From JALZAI01 sp038212215 (GTDB taxonomy: Bacteria > Actinomycetota > Actinomycetes > Mycobacteriales > Jatrophihabitantaceae): a DNA stretch of 64,000 nt. Both the position numbers and the translations under genes were made by a program. Positions 43,938-51,881 of this stretch are shown in pieces (the first letter of the stretch is position 1; each line of letters begins with the position of its first letter). The stretch lies in contig JBBQUT010000019.1 of assembly GCA_038212215.1 (NCBI GenBank), forward strand, positions 20,062 to 84,061, written 5' to 3'. The notes under the pieces were generated by a model. It was not told the DNA's origin. It saw only the letters and a program-made list of their open reading frames with translations, and ran no database searches.

Positions 43938-45467
43938 GTGGTCTCACGCGGTGACGGCAAGCTGACCCACGATCTCCTCCCCGACGACAAGGGACCCCAG
44001 GACGCCTGCGGGGTGTTCGGTGTCTGGGCCGCTGGTGAACAGGTGGCCAAGCTCACCTACTTCGGGCTGTACGCGCTGCAGCACCGAGGCCAGGAAGCTG
44101 CCGGCATCGCTGTGAGCGATGGCTCCACGCTGCTGGTCTTCAAGGATCTGGGCCTGGTCTCCCAGGTCTTCGACGAAGCCACCCTCGCCACGCTCCAGGG
44201 CAACATCGCGATCGGGCACACGCGCTACTCCACCACCGGATCGACCACCTGGGAGAATGCGCAGCCGAGCTTCCGCACGACGGCGGCCGGCACCGGGCTC
44301 GCGCTCGGGCACAACGGCAATCTGGTGAACACGGTGGAGTTGTTCGCGCAGGCGCGCGCGGACGGGATCGTCACGTCCCATTTCGGGGGTACCACCGACT
44401 CCGATCTGCTGACTGCCATGCTTGCCGCGCGGCCGGACGTATCCCTCGAGCAGGCCGCGATGGACGTGCTGCCGAAGCTGTGCGGCGCCTTCTCGCTGGT
44501 CTTCATGGACGAGCACACCCTGTACGCCGCCCGCGATCCGCAGGGCGTGCGTCCGCTGGTGCTCGGCCGGCTCGAACGGGGCTGGGTGGTCACCTCCGAG
44601 ACTGCGGCGCTCGACATCGTCGGTGCCAGCTTCGTCCGGGAGATCGAGCCGGGTGAGCTGCTGGCGATCGACGACGACGGGCTGCGCTCCCAGCGTTTCG
44701 CCAACCCCGACCCCAAGGGCTGCCTGTTCGAGTACGTCTACCTTGCGCGCCCGGACACCACCATCGCCGGGCGCAGCGTGCATTCCGCGCGTGTCGCGGT
44801 CGGCCGCCGGCTGGCCGAGGAGCACCCGGCCGAGGCGGATCTCGTCATCCCGGTGCCCGAGTCGGGCACCCCCGCCGCGATCGGCTACGCCGAGGCGTCC
44901 GGCATTCCGTATGGCCTCGGCCTCGTCAAGAACGCCTACGTCGGACGGACGTTCATCCAGCCCTCGCAAACCATCCGTCAGCTCGGCATCCGGCTAAAGC
45001 TCAATCCGCTGCGCGATGTGATCCGTGGCAAGCGCCTCGTCGTCGTCGACGACTCGATCGTGCGTGGTAACACCCAACGTGCACTGATCAGGATGCTGCG
45101 CGAGGCAGGTGCGCTCGAGGTGCACGTTCGGATCTCCTCGCCACCGGTGAAGTGGCCGTGCTTCTACGGCATTGACTTCGCGTCCAAAGCCGAACTGATC
45201 GCCAACGGGCTCGACGTCGACGGGATCCGGCGCTCGGTCGGCGCAGACTCGCTCGGCTACGTCTCGCTGGAGGGTCTGATCGCCGCCAGCGAGCAGCCAC
45301 GCAGCCGCCTGTGTATGGCCTGCTTCGACGGCGAATACCCGATCGCGCTGCCGGATGTCGTCGGCAAACACGTGCTGGAAGGCATCGAGAAGTCCGTGCA
45401 CGGCCCGGGTCGCGAGGTCGAGCACGCTGCGGGCTACACGGCCGAGGACGCGCTGCTTCGGCCATGA
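43938..45467 (+). CDS. purF: Amidophosphoribosyltransferase
   Basis: A 509-aa enzyme that commits PRPP to purine synthesis. The GTG start is followed by a 23-residue propeptide; Cys24 in DACGVFGVWA becomes the N-terminal nucleophile after processing. The glutaminase part has LQHRGQEAAG and IGHTRYSTTGS. The PRTase part has the PRPP loop LVVVDDSIVRGNTQRALIRM. Cys in SPPVKWPCFYGID and SRLCMACFDGEYP match the Fe-S cluster ligands of the Bacillus-type enzyme. Flanked on both sides by short tandem repeats. Confidence 0.97.
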   Translation: MVSRGDGKLTHDLLPDDKGPQDACGVFGVWAAGEQVAKLTYFGLYALQHRGQEAAGIAVSDGSTLLVFKDLGLVSQVFDEATLATLQGNIAIGHTRYSTTGSTTWENAQPSFRTTAAGTGLALGHNGNLVNTVELFAQARADGIVTSHFGGTTDSDLLTAMLAARPDVSLEQAAMDVLPKLCGAFSLVFMDEHTLYAARDPQGVRPLVLGRLERGWVVTSETAALDIVGASFVREIEPGELLAIDDDGLRSQRFANPDPKGCLFEYVYLARPDTTIAGRSVHSARVAVGRRLAEEHPAEADLVIPVPESGTPAAIGYAEASGIPYGLGLVKNAYVGRTFIQPSQTIRQLGIRLKLNPLRDVIRGKRLVVVDDSIVRGNTQRALIRMLREAGALEVHVRISSPPVKWPCFYGIDFASKAELIANGLDVDGIRRSVGADSLGYVSLEGLIAASEQPRSRLCMACFDGEYPIALPDVVGKHVLEGIEKSVHGPGREVEHAAGYTAEDALLRP

Positions 45468-45501
45468 TCGAGCTTCGGCCATGATCGAGCTCTGCCGATG
45501 A
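45455..45501 (+). repeat. Perfect 17-bp tandem duplication with two 6-codon relay ORFs between purF and purM
   Basis: GCTTCGGCCATGATCGA occurs at 45455-45471 and 45472-45488, with a weaker third unit to 45505 that includes the purM ATG. The copies create ATG-started ORFs at 45464-45484 (MIELRP) and 45481-45501 (MIELCR). The purF stop, both mini-ORFs and the purM start are linked by three successive ATGA overlaps. Confidence 0.8.
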
Positions 45502-46595
45502 GCGACCGACCGACGTCCTATGCCGGCGCCGGTGTCGACATCGCAGCTGGCGAGCGCGCCGTCGAGCTGATGAAGGCGTCCGTCCGACGCACCACGCGCC
45601 CGGAGGTGCTCGGCGGCTTGGGTGGATTCGCCGGGCTCTTCCAGCTCGACATCGCGAAGTACCCGCAGCCGGTGCTGGCCAGTTCCACCGACGGGGTCGG
45701 CACCAAGATCGCGATAGCGCAGGCTGTTGACCGACACGACACCATCGGCATCGATCTGGTCGCGATGGTGGTCGACGACTTGGTCGTGGTGGGAGCCGAG
45801 CCGCTGCTGCTCAGTGACTACATCGCGACCGGCAAGCTCGTCCCGGAGAAGATCGCCGCCATCGTGGCGGGCATTGCGCGCGGGTGCGAGCTGGCGGGCT
45901 GCGCGCTGGTCGGCGGCGAGACCGCCGAACACCCAGGAGTGCTGCGCCCGGACGAGTACGACGTGTCCGGCACCGGGGTAGGCGTCGTGAACGCCGACGC
46001 GATCTTGGGACCGGAGTTGGTGCGCCCCGGCGACGTGCTGATCGCACTCGGCTCCTCGGGGCTGCACTCGAACGGCTTTTCGCTGGTACGCCACGTGCTG
46101 CTCGAGCGAGCCGGCTTCGACCTCGCCGCCCATCCCGGGGAGCTGGGCGGACTAAGCCTCGCCGACGAACTGCTCACGCCGACCCGGGTCTATGCGCTGG
46201 ACTGCCTGGCTCTCGTTGCGGGCGTGGGTGCGCGTGCGTTTGCGCACATCACCGGTGGCGGGCTGGCAGGCAATCTCGCCCGGGTGCTGCCCGCCGGCGT
46301 GCGCGCCTTCGTCGATCGGTCCACTTGGGCGCCGCAGCCGATCTTCGATCTGATCGCGCGGGCGGGATCGATCCAACGCCCGGAACTCGAACTCGTCTTC
46401 AACCTCGGCGTCGGCATGATCGCCGTGGTGTCCGCTGAGCGGGTCGAGGACGCGCTCGCGCTGCTGCGCGAGCGCGGCGTTCCCGCCTGGGCCTGTGGCG
46501 AGCTCCGCGCCGCGCCGCCGGCGTCATCCGGAGCGGCGTTCGACCCGGTCAGGCTGAGCGCCGACTACGCGGGCGCCGCCGCCACGTGGGGATAG
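45498..46595 (+). CDS. purM: Phosphoribosylformylglycinamidine cyclo-ligase (AIR synthase)
   Basis: A 365-aa enzyme that closes the imidazole ring (FGAM to AIR) with ATP. Signatures: YAGAGVDIAAGERAVELMK, LASSTDGVGTKIAIAQAVDR, GIDLVAMVVDDLVVVGAEPL, CALVGGETAEHPGVL and HITGGGLAGNLARVLP. Usual length. The ATG is in an ATGA overlap with a 6-codon mini-ORF produced by the tandem repeat after purF; no ordinary ribosome site is visible, which supports coupled translation. Confidence 0.97.
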   Translation: MSDRPTSYAGAGVDIAAGERAVELMKASVRRTTRPEVLGGLGGFAGLFQLDIAKYPQPVLASSTDGVGTKIAIAQAVDRHDTIGIDLVAMVVDDLVVVGAEPLLLSDYIATGKLVPEKIAAIVAGIARGCELAGCALVGGETAEHPGVLRPDEYDVSGTGVGVVNADAILGPELVRPGDVLIALGSSGLHSNGFSLVRHVLLERAGFDLAAHPGELGGLSLADELLTPTRVYALDCLALVAGVGARAFAHITGGGLAGNLARVLPAGVRAFVDRSTWAPQPIFDLIARAGSIQRPELELVFNLGVGMIAVVSAERVEDALALLRERGVPAWACGELRAAPPASSGAAFDPVRLSADYAGAAATWG

Positions 46596-46743
46596 CGACC
46601 TGATCATTGCGTGCCAGATAGATGATGATTTGAGTGGCACGAAGTGACCTGGCGGGCCGTGCTGGCCGGTTCGCTCGCCCGCCCGCACGCCAAAATACCT
46701 CTCGAACCGAAGCAGAACGAGCGCGCTGTCGCTGATTTCGTCG

Positions 46744-46765
46744 CCGAACGGCGTTCGCCGTTCGG
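46744..46765. terminator. Hairpin between purM and the DUF3073 gene
   Basis: Perfect 9-bp stem CCGAACGGC (46744-46752) and GCCGTTCGG (46757-46765) with loop GTTC, between convergent genes. A shared terminator is plausible, though no U-run is seen. Confidence 0.45.
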
Positions 46766-46781
46766 ATCCGAAGGGCAGCCG

Positions 46782-46970
46782 TCAGCGCCGTGTACTCGCC
46801 CAGCTGCCCCCGTCGTCCTCGAGGTCGTCCGCATCGTCCTCAGCAGTGTCGACCCGCGGCGAATCGCCGCGTAGCTCACGCTGGAGGGCGTCAAAATCGG
46901 TAACTTGGGAGTTGTACTTGAGCTCCCTGGCCACCTTCTGCTGCTTGGCCTTGGCACGGCCGCGCCCCAT
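46782..46970 (-). CDS. DUF3073 small protein
   Basis: A 62-aa acidic/basic small protein starting MGRGRAKAKQQKVARELKYN, the hallmark of DUF3073, which is found throughout actinobacteria and lies next to purM in mycobacteria (Rv0810c, from memory). The basic N-terminus suggests nucleic-acid or ribosome contact; the C-terminal half is Asp/Glu-rich (DTAEDDADDLEDDGG). Function unknown. Convergent with purM. Confidence 0.9.
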   Translation of the reverse strand: MGRGRAKAKQQKVARELKYNSQVTDFDALQRELRGDSPRVDTAEDDADDLEDDGGSWASTRR

Positions 46971-47308
46971 GGCTCGACCCCCTCGCTTACCAGGTAAGCC
47001 GGCTCAGGCGGCGCGTAGCGGCCCTGCCGGGGAAACTGTCATCGTCGTTCGCTCAGCGTACCGCGCCGGTGTGGGCATTCGCAGCGCAGGTGCGCCGCCC
47101 GCGCGATAGCTGACTTAGCAGACGGTGCCGATAAAACGGTAGAAGCGGACACGGTATTGTGCGTGGCACACAGTGGACACTTCGCCTGCTTCGACTGGGC
47201 ATGTTCCCTGGCGAAAGGGATACTCGACGTGTAGCGCGCACCAGGACTCGCGCTTCACTTGGGCAAACATGCCTCGAGTGCCCTCTAACCCCGAGAAAGG
47301 GGGATCTG
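46971..47308. other. 338-nt upstream region of the bldC-like gene
   Basis: No credible gene. It should contain the bldC promoter and a long 5' leader, as well as the DUF3073 promoter on the other strand. A small hairpin CCCC-GAGAAA-GGGG (about 47290-47304) lies just before the bldC ribosome site, and its 3' arm is the G-rich ribosome site itself. It might therefore influence translation. Confidence 0.5.
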
Positions 47309-47521
47309 ATGACGACATCTCGTCAACGTCCGGAATCCGAGCCGCTGCTCACTCCGTCCGAGGTCGCGACGCTTTTCCGCGTCGACCCGAAGACCGTGAC
47401 ACGCTGGGCGAAAGCTGGCAAGCTGACCTCGATTCGTACGCTCGGCGGCCACCGCCGCTACCGCGAATCCGAAGTACGCTCGTTGCTCGAAGGCAACACC
47501 CTCGCGACCGTCGAAGCCTGA
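47309..47521 (+). CDS. bldC: BldC-type MerR-like DNA-binding protein
   Basis: A 70-aa protein that is nothing but a MerR-type winged helix: LLTPSEVATLFRVDPKTVTR, WAKAGKLTSIRTLGGHRRYR, ESEVRSLL. It matches BldC of Streptomyces closely over the whole length. BldC binds head-to-tail on direct repeats and controls timing of development. Similar small proteins occur in non-sporulating actinobacteria. G-rich ribosome site AAGGGGGAT precedes ATG. Here it is monocistronic, with a strong hairpin about 100 nt downstream. Confidence 0.93.
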   Translation: MTTSRQRPESEPLLTPSEVATLFRVDPKTVTRWAKAGKLTSIRTLGGHRRYRESEVRSLLEGNTLATVEA

Positions 47522-47616
47522 CTTCCGACAGCGCGATTGGCCTAGGCCGCCGGTGAATAGAACCCGGCGCCACGTCAGGCCGCCAGAGACTTTTCGTACA
47601 AAGACGCACGCGTCAC

Positions 47617-47649
47617 GAGGCGCCGCACCAGACATCGGTGCGGCGCCTC
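47617..47649. terminator. 13-bp perfect hairpin downstream of bldC
   Basis: GAGGCGCCGCACC (47617-47629) pairs with GGTGCGGCGCCTC (47637-47649) around a 7-nt loop. Stable terminator-like stem without a U-run. Confidence 0.6.
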
Positions 47650-47713
47650 TGCACGTCCGCCTTCGTGTCGCGAGGGCGGTGCCGACCGTGCAGCGAATTG
47701 CAGCGCGACCCCC

Positions 47714-47719
47714 TAGGCT
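47714..47719 (+). promoter_or_regulatory. -10 hexamer TAGGCT before the acyl-CoA ligase
   Basis: It ends 7 nt before ATG 47727, and no Shine-Dalgarno is present. Consistent with leaderless transcription. Confidence 0.5.
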
Positions 47720-47726
47720 CAGCGCC

Positions 47727-49358
47727 ATGTCAGCCGCGAACCCGGCGTCCTACGAATCCGGCATCTCGGATACGCCCCTGCTCGGCGAGACCATCGACGC
47801 CAACCTCAGGCGCACCGTCGCCCGCTTTCCCGATCGTGGCGCACTGGTCGACGTGGCGAGCGGCATTCGCTTCAGCTACGCCGAACTCGACGCAGCCGTC
47901 GACGCGGTCGCGCGCGGGTTGCTCGCCCGCGGCATCGAGCGCGGCGATCGCGTCGGAATCTGGGGCCCGAACTCCGCCGCCTGGTTTCTTTCGCAATACG
48001 CCACGGCGCGAGTCGGAGCGATCCTGGTCAACATCAACCCGGCCTACCGGACCCACGAACTCGACTTCGTGCTGCGCCAAGCAGGCATTGGCACCCTCAT
48101 CTCGGCGGTGTCGTTCAAGACCAGCGACTATCGGCAGATGATCGAGGAGGTGCGCGGCGGCCTCCCGGATCTCCGCGACGTTGTCTATCTCGGTGATGCG
48201 AGTTGGGAGGCGTTGCTGGCCGACGGCGCCGCGGTGAGCTCAGCGCAGGTCGGCGCGCGCTCGGCCGAACTCGGCTTCGACGACCCGATCAACATCCAAT
48301 ACACCTCTGGGACGACAGGCTTTCCCAAGGGCGCCACCCTGAGCCATCACAACATCCTCAACAACGGCTACTTTGTCGGCGAGGGGATGAGCTACACCGA
48401 GCACGACCGCGTCTGCGTCCCGGTGCCGTTCTACCACTGCTTCGGCATGGTCATGGGCAATCTGGCCGCCACTTCGCACGGTGCCTGCATCGTCATCCCG
48501 GCGCCCGGCTTTGACCCCGCAGCGACGCTTCGGGCCGTCCAGGACGAGCAGTGCACGTCGCTCTACGGCGTCCCGACGATGTTCATCGCCGAGCTCGCGC
48601 TGCCGAACTTCGCCGACTACGACCTGAGCACGCTGCGCACCGGCTGCATGGCCGGCTCGCCGTGCCCGGTCGAGGTCATGAAGCGGGTGATCAGCGAGAT
48701 GCACATGGACGAAGTCACCATCGCCTACGGCATGACCGAGACCTCACCGGTCTCGACGCAGACCCGCAAGGACGATTCGCTCGACCGGCGCACGAGCACG
48801 GTCGGGCGAGTGCATCCGCACGTGGAGGTGATGGTCGTCAACCCGGAGACCGACCTGCCGGTACCGCGTGGACAGGCGGGCGAGCTGTGCACCCGGGCCT
48901 ATTCGGTGATGCTCGGGTACTGGGATCAAGCGCAGAAGACGGCAGAGGTGCTGCGAAACGGCTGGATGCACACCGGCGACCTGGCCGTCATGGATAGCGA
49001 CGGCTACCTGAACATCGTCGGGCGGATCAAGGACCTGGTCATTCGAGGCGGCGAGAACGTGTACCCCCGCGAGGTCGAGGAGTTCCTGTACGCCCACCCG
49101 GACATCCTCGATGCGCAGGTCATCGGCGTCCCGGACGAGAAATTCGGCGAGGAGTTGATGGCCTGGGTGCGCCTGCGACCTGGCGCTGCAATGGACGCCG
49201 AGTCGCTGCGCGAGTTCTGTAGCGGCAAGCTCGCGCACTACAAGATCCCGCGCTACGTGCACGTGGTGGACGACTTCCCGATGACCGTGACCGGGAAGGT
49301 GCGCAAGGTGCAGATGCGCGCGGAGGCCCTCGAGATCCTGGGCCTCCGCGACGCCTGA
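47727..49358 (+). CDS. AMP-binding acyl-CoA ligase (FadD-like)
   Basis: A 543-aa fatty acyl-CoA synthetase. Motif P-loop YTSGTTGFPKGATLSHHNI, adenine-site YGMTETSPVSTQ, GWMHTGDLAVMDSDGYLNIV, IKDLVIRGGENVYPREVEEF, and the catalytic Lys in MTVTGKVRKVQMR. It belongs to the FadD35-like medium-chain branch by its overall look. It activates a carboxylic acid to acyl-AMP and then to the CoA ester. ATG 47727 gives the usual start; the frame upstream to 47553 has no homology. Converges on the FMO gene with 5 nt between. Confidence 0.92.
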   Translation: MSAANPASYESGISDTPLLGETIDANLRRTVARFPDRGALVDVASGIRFSYAELDAAVDAVARGLLARGIERGDRVGIWGPNSAAWFLSQYATARVGAILVNINPAYRTHELDFVLRQAGIGTLISAVSFKTSDYRQMIEEVRGGLPDLRDVVYLGDASWEALLADGAAVSSAQVGARSAELGFDDPINIQYTSGTTGFPKGATLSHHNILNNGYFVGEGMSYTEHDRVCVPVPFYHCFGMVMGNLAATSHGACIVIPAPGFDPAATLRAVQDEQCTSLYGVPTMFIAELALPNFADYDLSTLRTGCMAGSPCPVEVMKRVISEMHMDEVTIAYGMTETSPVSTQTRKDDSLDRRTSTVGRVHPHVEVMVVNPETDLPVPRGQAGELCTRAYSVMLGYWDQAQKTAEVLRNGWMHTGDLAVMDSDGYLNIVGRIKDLVIRGGENVYPREVEEFLYAHPDILDAQVIGVPDEKFGEELMAWVRLRPGAAMDAESLREFCSGKLAHYKIPRYVHVVDDFPMTVTGKVRKVQMRAEALEILGLRDA

Positions 49359-49363
49359 TCGCT

Positions 49364-51187
49364 TTACTTGAGGTGGTGCACTTCGGCGAGGCCGTACACC
49401 GGGGTGTCGATGCCGACCTGGCGAGCCTTGAGTTGCAGAGCCAGATAGAGCGAATAGTGCCGTGACTGGTGCAGGTTGCCGCCGTGCATCCAGAGCGCCT
49501 CCACCTGGGTGGGCTTCCACATGTTGCGCTCCTCACCCTCCCACGGGCCCGGATCCTTGGCGGTGTCCGAGCCGAGACCCCACACCTTTCCCAGCCGGTC
49601 CGCGACCTCCGGCGAGATCAGATCGGCCGCCCAGCCGTTCATCGAGCCGTACCCGGTGGCGTAGACGACCAGGTCCGCCGGAAGCTCGGTTCCGTCCGCC
49701 AGCACCACTGCGGTCTCGGTGAGGTGATCGACCTGTCCCTTCACGAGCGCGACTTCGCCGTTGGCCACCAGATCCGCGGAGCCCACGTCGATGTAGTAGC
49801 CCGACCCGCGGCGCAGGTACTTCATGAACAGCCCTGAGCCGTCCTCGCCCCAGTCGTGATCGAAACCGGACTTCTCCAACCGGTCGTAGAAGTCCTTGTC
49901 CCGCTCTGCCATCGCTTGGTACGCGGGAATCTGGAACTCGTGCATGATCCGGTACGGCAACGACGCGAAGGTCAGATCTGCCTTCTCTGTCGTCATCCCG
50001 CCGGCGACCGCGGCCTCCGAGTACAGCCCGCCGAGACCGATGTCCATCAGCGTGTCCGAGCGAACGATGTGGGTGGACGAGCGCTGCACCATCGTCACCT
50101 CGGCGCCCTTCTCCCACAGCGCACCGCAGATGTCGAACGCGGAGTTGTTGGAACCGATCACCACGCACTTCTTGCCGCGGTAGGCGTCCGGGCCAGGATG
50201 CGCCGACGAATGGTGCTGGTCCCCGCGGAACACGTCCATGCCCGGGAAGTCGGGCAGGTTCGGCTTTCCGGACATCCCGGTAGCGAGGACGAGCTGTTTG
50301 GGCCGCACCACGACCGGCTTGCCCTCGCGCTCGAGGGTCACCTTCCATTCACCAGTTGCTTCGTCGTAGCTCGCCGACTTGGCCTCGGTGTTGGCCCAGT
50401 AGTTGAGCTCCATGACGGTGGCATAGGACTCGAGCCAGTCCGCGATCTTGTCCTTGGGCGCGAACACCGGCCAGTTGTCGGGGAATTTGATGTAGGGCAG
50501 GTGGTCGTACCAGACCGGGTCGTGCAGGCACAGGGACTTGTACCGGTTGCGCCACTGGTCACCGGGGCGCGGGTGCTTGTCGACAACGATCGTCGGCACG
50601 TCGAGCTGGCGCAGCCGGGCGCCGAGCGCGATGCCGCCCTGTCCGCCGCCCACGATCAGGACGTAGGGCTGGGTCTCGTAGCCGAGTTCGCGCGCCTCGC
50701 GTTCGCGGCTCTCCATCCAGGTCTCACGCTCACGATTCGCGCCGTGCTGGGCTCCCATCGCGCGCCTGCCGCCGGCGGGTTCCTCGTGACCGCTCAGCTC
50801 GTAGAGCGTCGTCAGCAGCGTCCAGGCCTTGCCGTCGCGCAGCCGCAGGTTGCCCTTGCCGCGTCCGACGGAGGTCTCGAATTCGATCCATGCCTCGAGC
50901 ACGCCGCCGGTGTCGGTGGGCGCTTCGCCGGCGGTGATGCGCCACCCACTCGGTTGCACGCGCGCGAGCGTGGCCGCGAGCAGATCCGCGACGCCCGCCG
51001 GGCCCTCGACCGTCCTGAGGTTCCAGGTGAAGGCGATCAGATCTCGCCAGTAGCTGTCAGCACCGAACAGGGCTGCAGCGCCGTCGATATCCCCGCTGCT
51101 GAGCGTGCGGGCGAAGTCGTCCAACCACTGCTGGACGGCGCCGCGCGTTGCCCTAGCCGTGTCCGGCGGGGTGAGCACATCGGTCAT
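49364..51187 (-). CDS. Flavin-dependent monooxygenase with N-terminal NTF2-like domain
   Basis: A 607-aa protein. Residues 10-130 are an NTF2/SnoaL-like fold (VQQWLDDFARTLSSGDIDGA, AALFGADSYWRDLIAFTWNL). Residues 170-607 are a flavoprotein monooxygenase: FAD motif VLIVGGGQGGIALGARL (GGGQGG 180-185), NADP-side motif CVVIGSNNSAFDICGAL, and ATGY near the C-terminus (VVYATGYGSMNGW). This fusion is common in actinobacteria and fungi, and such enzymes hydroxylate or Baeyer-Villiger-oxidise xenobiotics. It is divergent from a MarR-efflux operon, so a drug or toxin response is likely. A palindromic site lies between them. Confidence 0.88.
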   Translation of the reverse strand: MTDVLTPPDTARATRGAVQQWLDDFARTLSSGDIDGAAALFGADSYWRDLIAFTWNLRTVEGPAGVADLLAATLARVQPSGWRITAGEAPTDTGGVLEAWIEFETSVGRGKGNLRLRDGKAWTLLTTLYELSGHEEPAGGRRAMGAQHGANRERETWMESREREARELGYETQPYVLIVGGGQGGIALGARLRQLDVPTIVVDKHPRPGDQWRNRYKSLCLHDPVWYDHLPYIKFPDNWPVFAPKDKIADWLESYATVMELNYWANTEAKSASYDEATGEWKVTLEREGKPVVVRPKQLVLATGMSGKPNLPDFPGMDVFRGDQHHSSAHPGPDAYRGKKCVVIGSNNSAFDICGALWEKGAEVTMVQRSSTHIVRSDTLMDIGLGGLYSEAAVAGGMTTEKADLTFASLPYRIMHEFQIPAYQAMAERDKDFYDRLEKSGFDHDWGEDGSGLFMKYLRRGSGYYIDVGSADLVANGEVALVKGQVDHLTETAVVLADGTELPADLVVYATGYGSMNGWAADLISPEVADRLGKVWGLGSDTAKDPGPWEGEERNMWKPTQVEALWMHGGNLHQSRHYSLYLALQLKARQVGIDTPVYGLAEVHHLK

Positions 51188-51281
51188 CGCGGGTACCTCT
51201 CGCGTAGGCGGTTAGGTCTGCCACTCTGCCGGGCTCCGCCCGTCTGGCAAAGAGGTCGTTTTGCATTTGTCCCCAGATTGG

Positions 51282-51297
51282 TAGATGCTTGCATCTA
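51282..51297. promoter_or_regulatory. Palindrome TAGATGC-TT-GCATCTA between FMO and MarR genes
   Basis: Two perfect 7-bp arms, 57 bp upstream of the MarR start and 95 bp from the FMO start. A further half-site CATCTAG follows at 51298-51304. A typical MarR operator location that could control both directions. Confidence 0.6.
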
Positions 51298-51353
51298 ACA
51301 TCTAGTTGTATGACACACGCATTGGTACGGCAATGCGAGCAGGGGAGTGCGCA

Positions 51354-51863
51354 ATGAAAGCCTTGGACGCCGAAGTGACCGCGTCCCCGGAGGTCGTGCT
51401 GGTTGCCGACACCTTCATCGGCCTGATGCGCACGTTCAACCAGGCCCGCGCCCAACTGCTGGCGGCCGCTGCACACGATGTCGAATGGTCGGCGCACGTG
51501 TTGCTCAAGTGCGTCGCCACCGAAGGTCCGGTCCGGGCAAGTTCGGTCGCAGAATGCCTGCACTCCGACCCGTCCACGGTAAGCCGACAGGTCGCCGGTT
51601 TGGTCAAGGACGGACTGCTGGAACGCCGCGCCGACCCCGTCGATGGTCGGGCGAGCCTGCTGGTCACCACCGCGCGTGCAGCGGACGTGCTTGCCGAGCA
51701 TGACCGGATCAAGATGCAGCACTTCGCGCAGATGCTCGAGGACTGGAGCGAAGATGATCTTCGCCGGTTCAGCGAGATGCTTGCGCGCTTTACCCACGAT
51801 TTCGAGACAGCTAGCTACGGGATGCGACCGGGCGGCTTTGCCGCGCCTGCCCGCGTCCAGTAG
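51354..51863 (+). CDS. MarR-family regulator of the efflux operon
   Basis: A 169-aa winged-helix regulator: AHVLLKCVATEGPVRASSVA, ECLHSDPSTVSRQVAGLVKD, GLLERRADPVDGRASLLVTT (recognition helix and wing). ATG 51354 is chosen because GGGGAG lies 8 nt upstream; the frame extends to TTG 51306. It precedes a DHA2 efflux pump by 18 nt and is divergent from the FMO gene. A palindrome in the gap is the probable operator. By family it would repress the pump until a ligand binds. Confidence 0.9.
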   Translation: MKALDAEVTASPEVVLVADTFIGLMRTFNQARAQLLAAAAHDVEWSAHVLLKCVATEGPVRASSVAECLHSDPSTVSRQVAGLVKDGLLERRADPVDGRASLLVTTARAADVLAEHDRIKMQHFAQMLEDWSEDDLRRFSEMLARFTHDFETASYGMRPGGFAAPARVQ

Positions 51864-51881
51864 CACGGAAGGAACGGCCGA

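Noticed and set aside
49856..51298. 480-codon plus-strand frame antisense to the monooxygenase
   Set aside because: No domain, and it ends against the MarR promoter region; the FMO motifs on the other strand are decisive.
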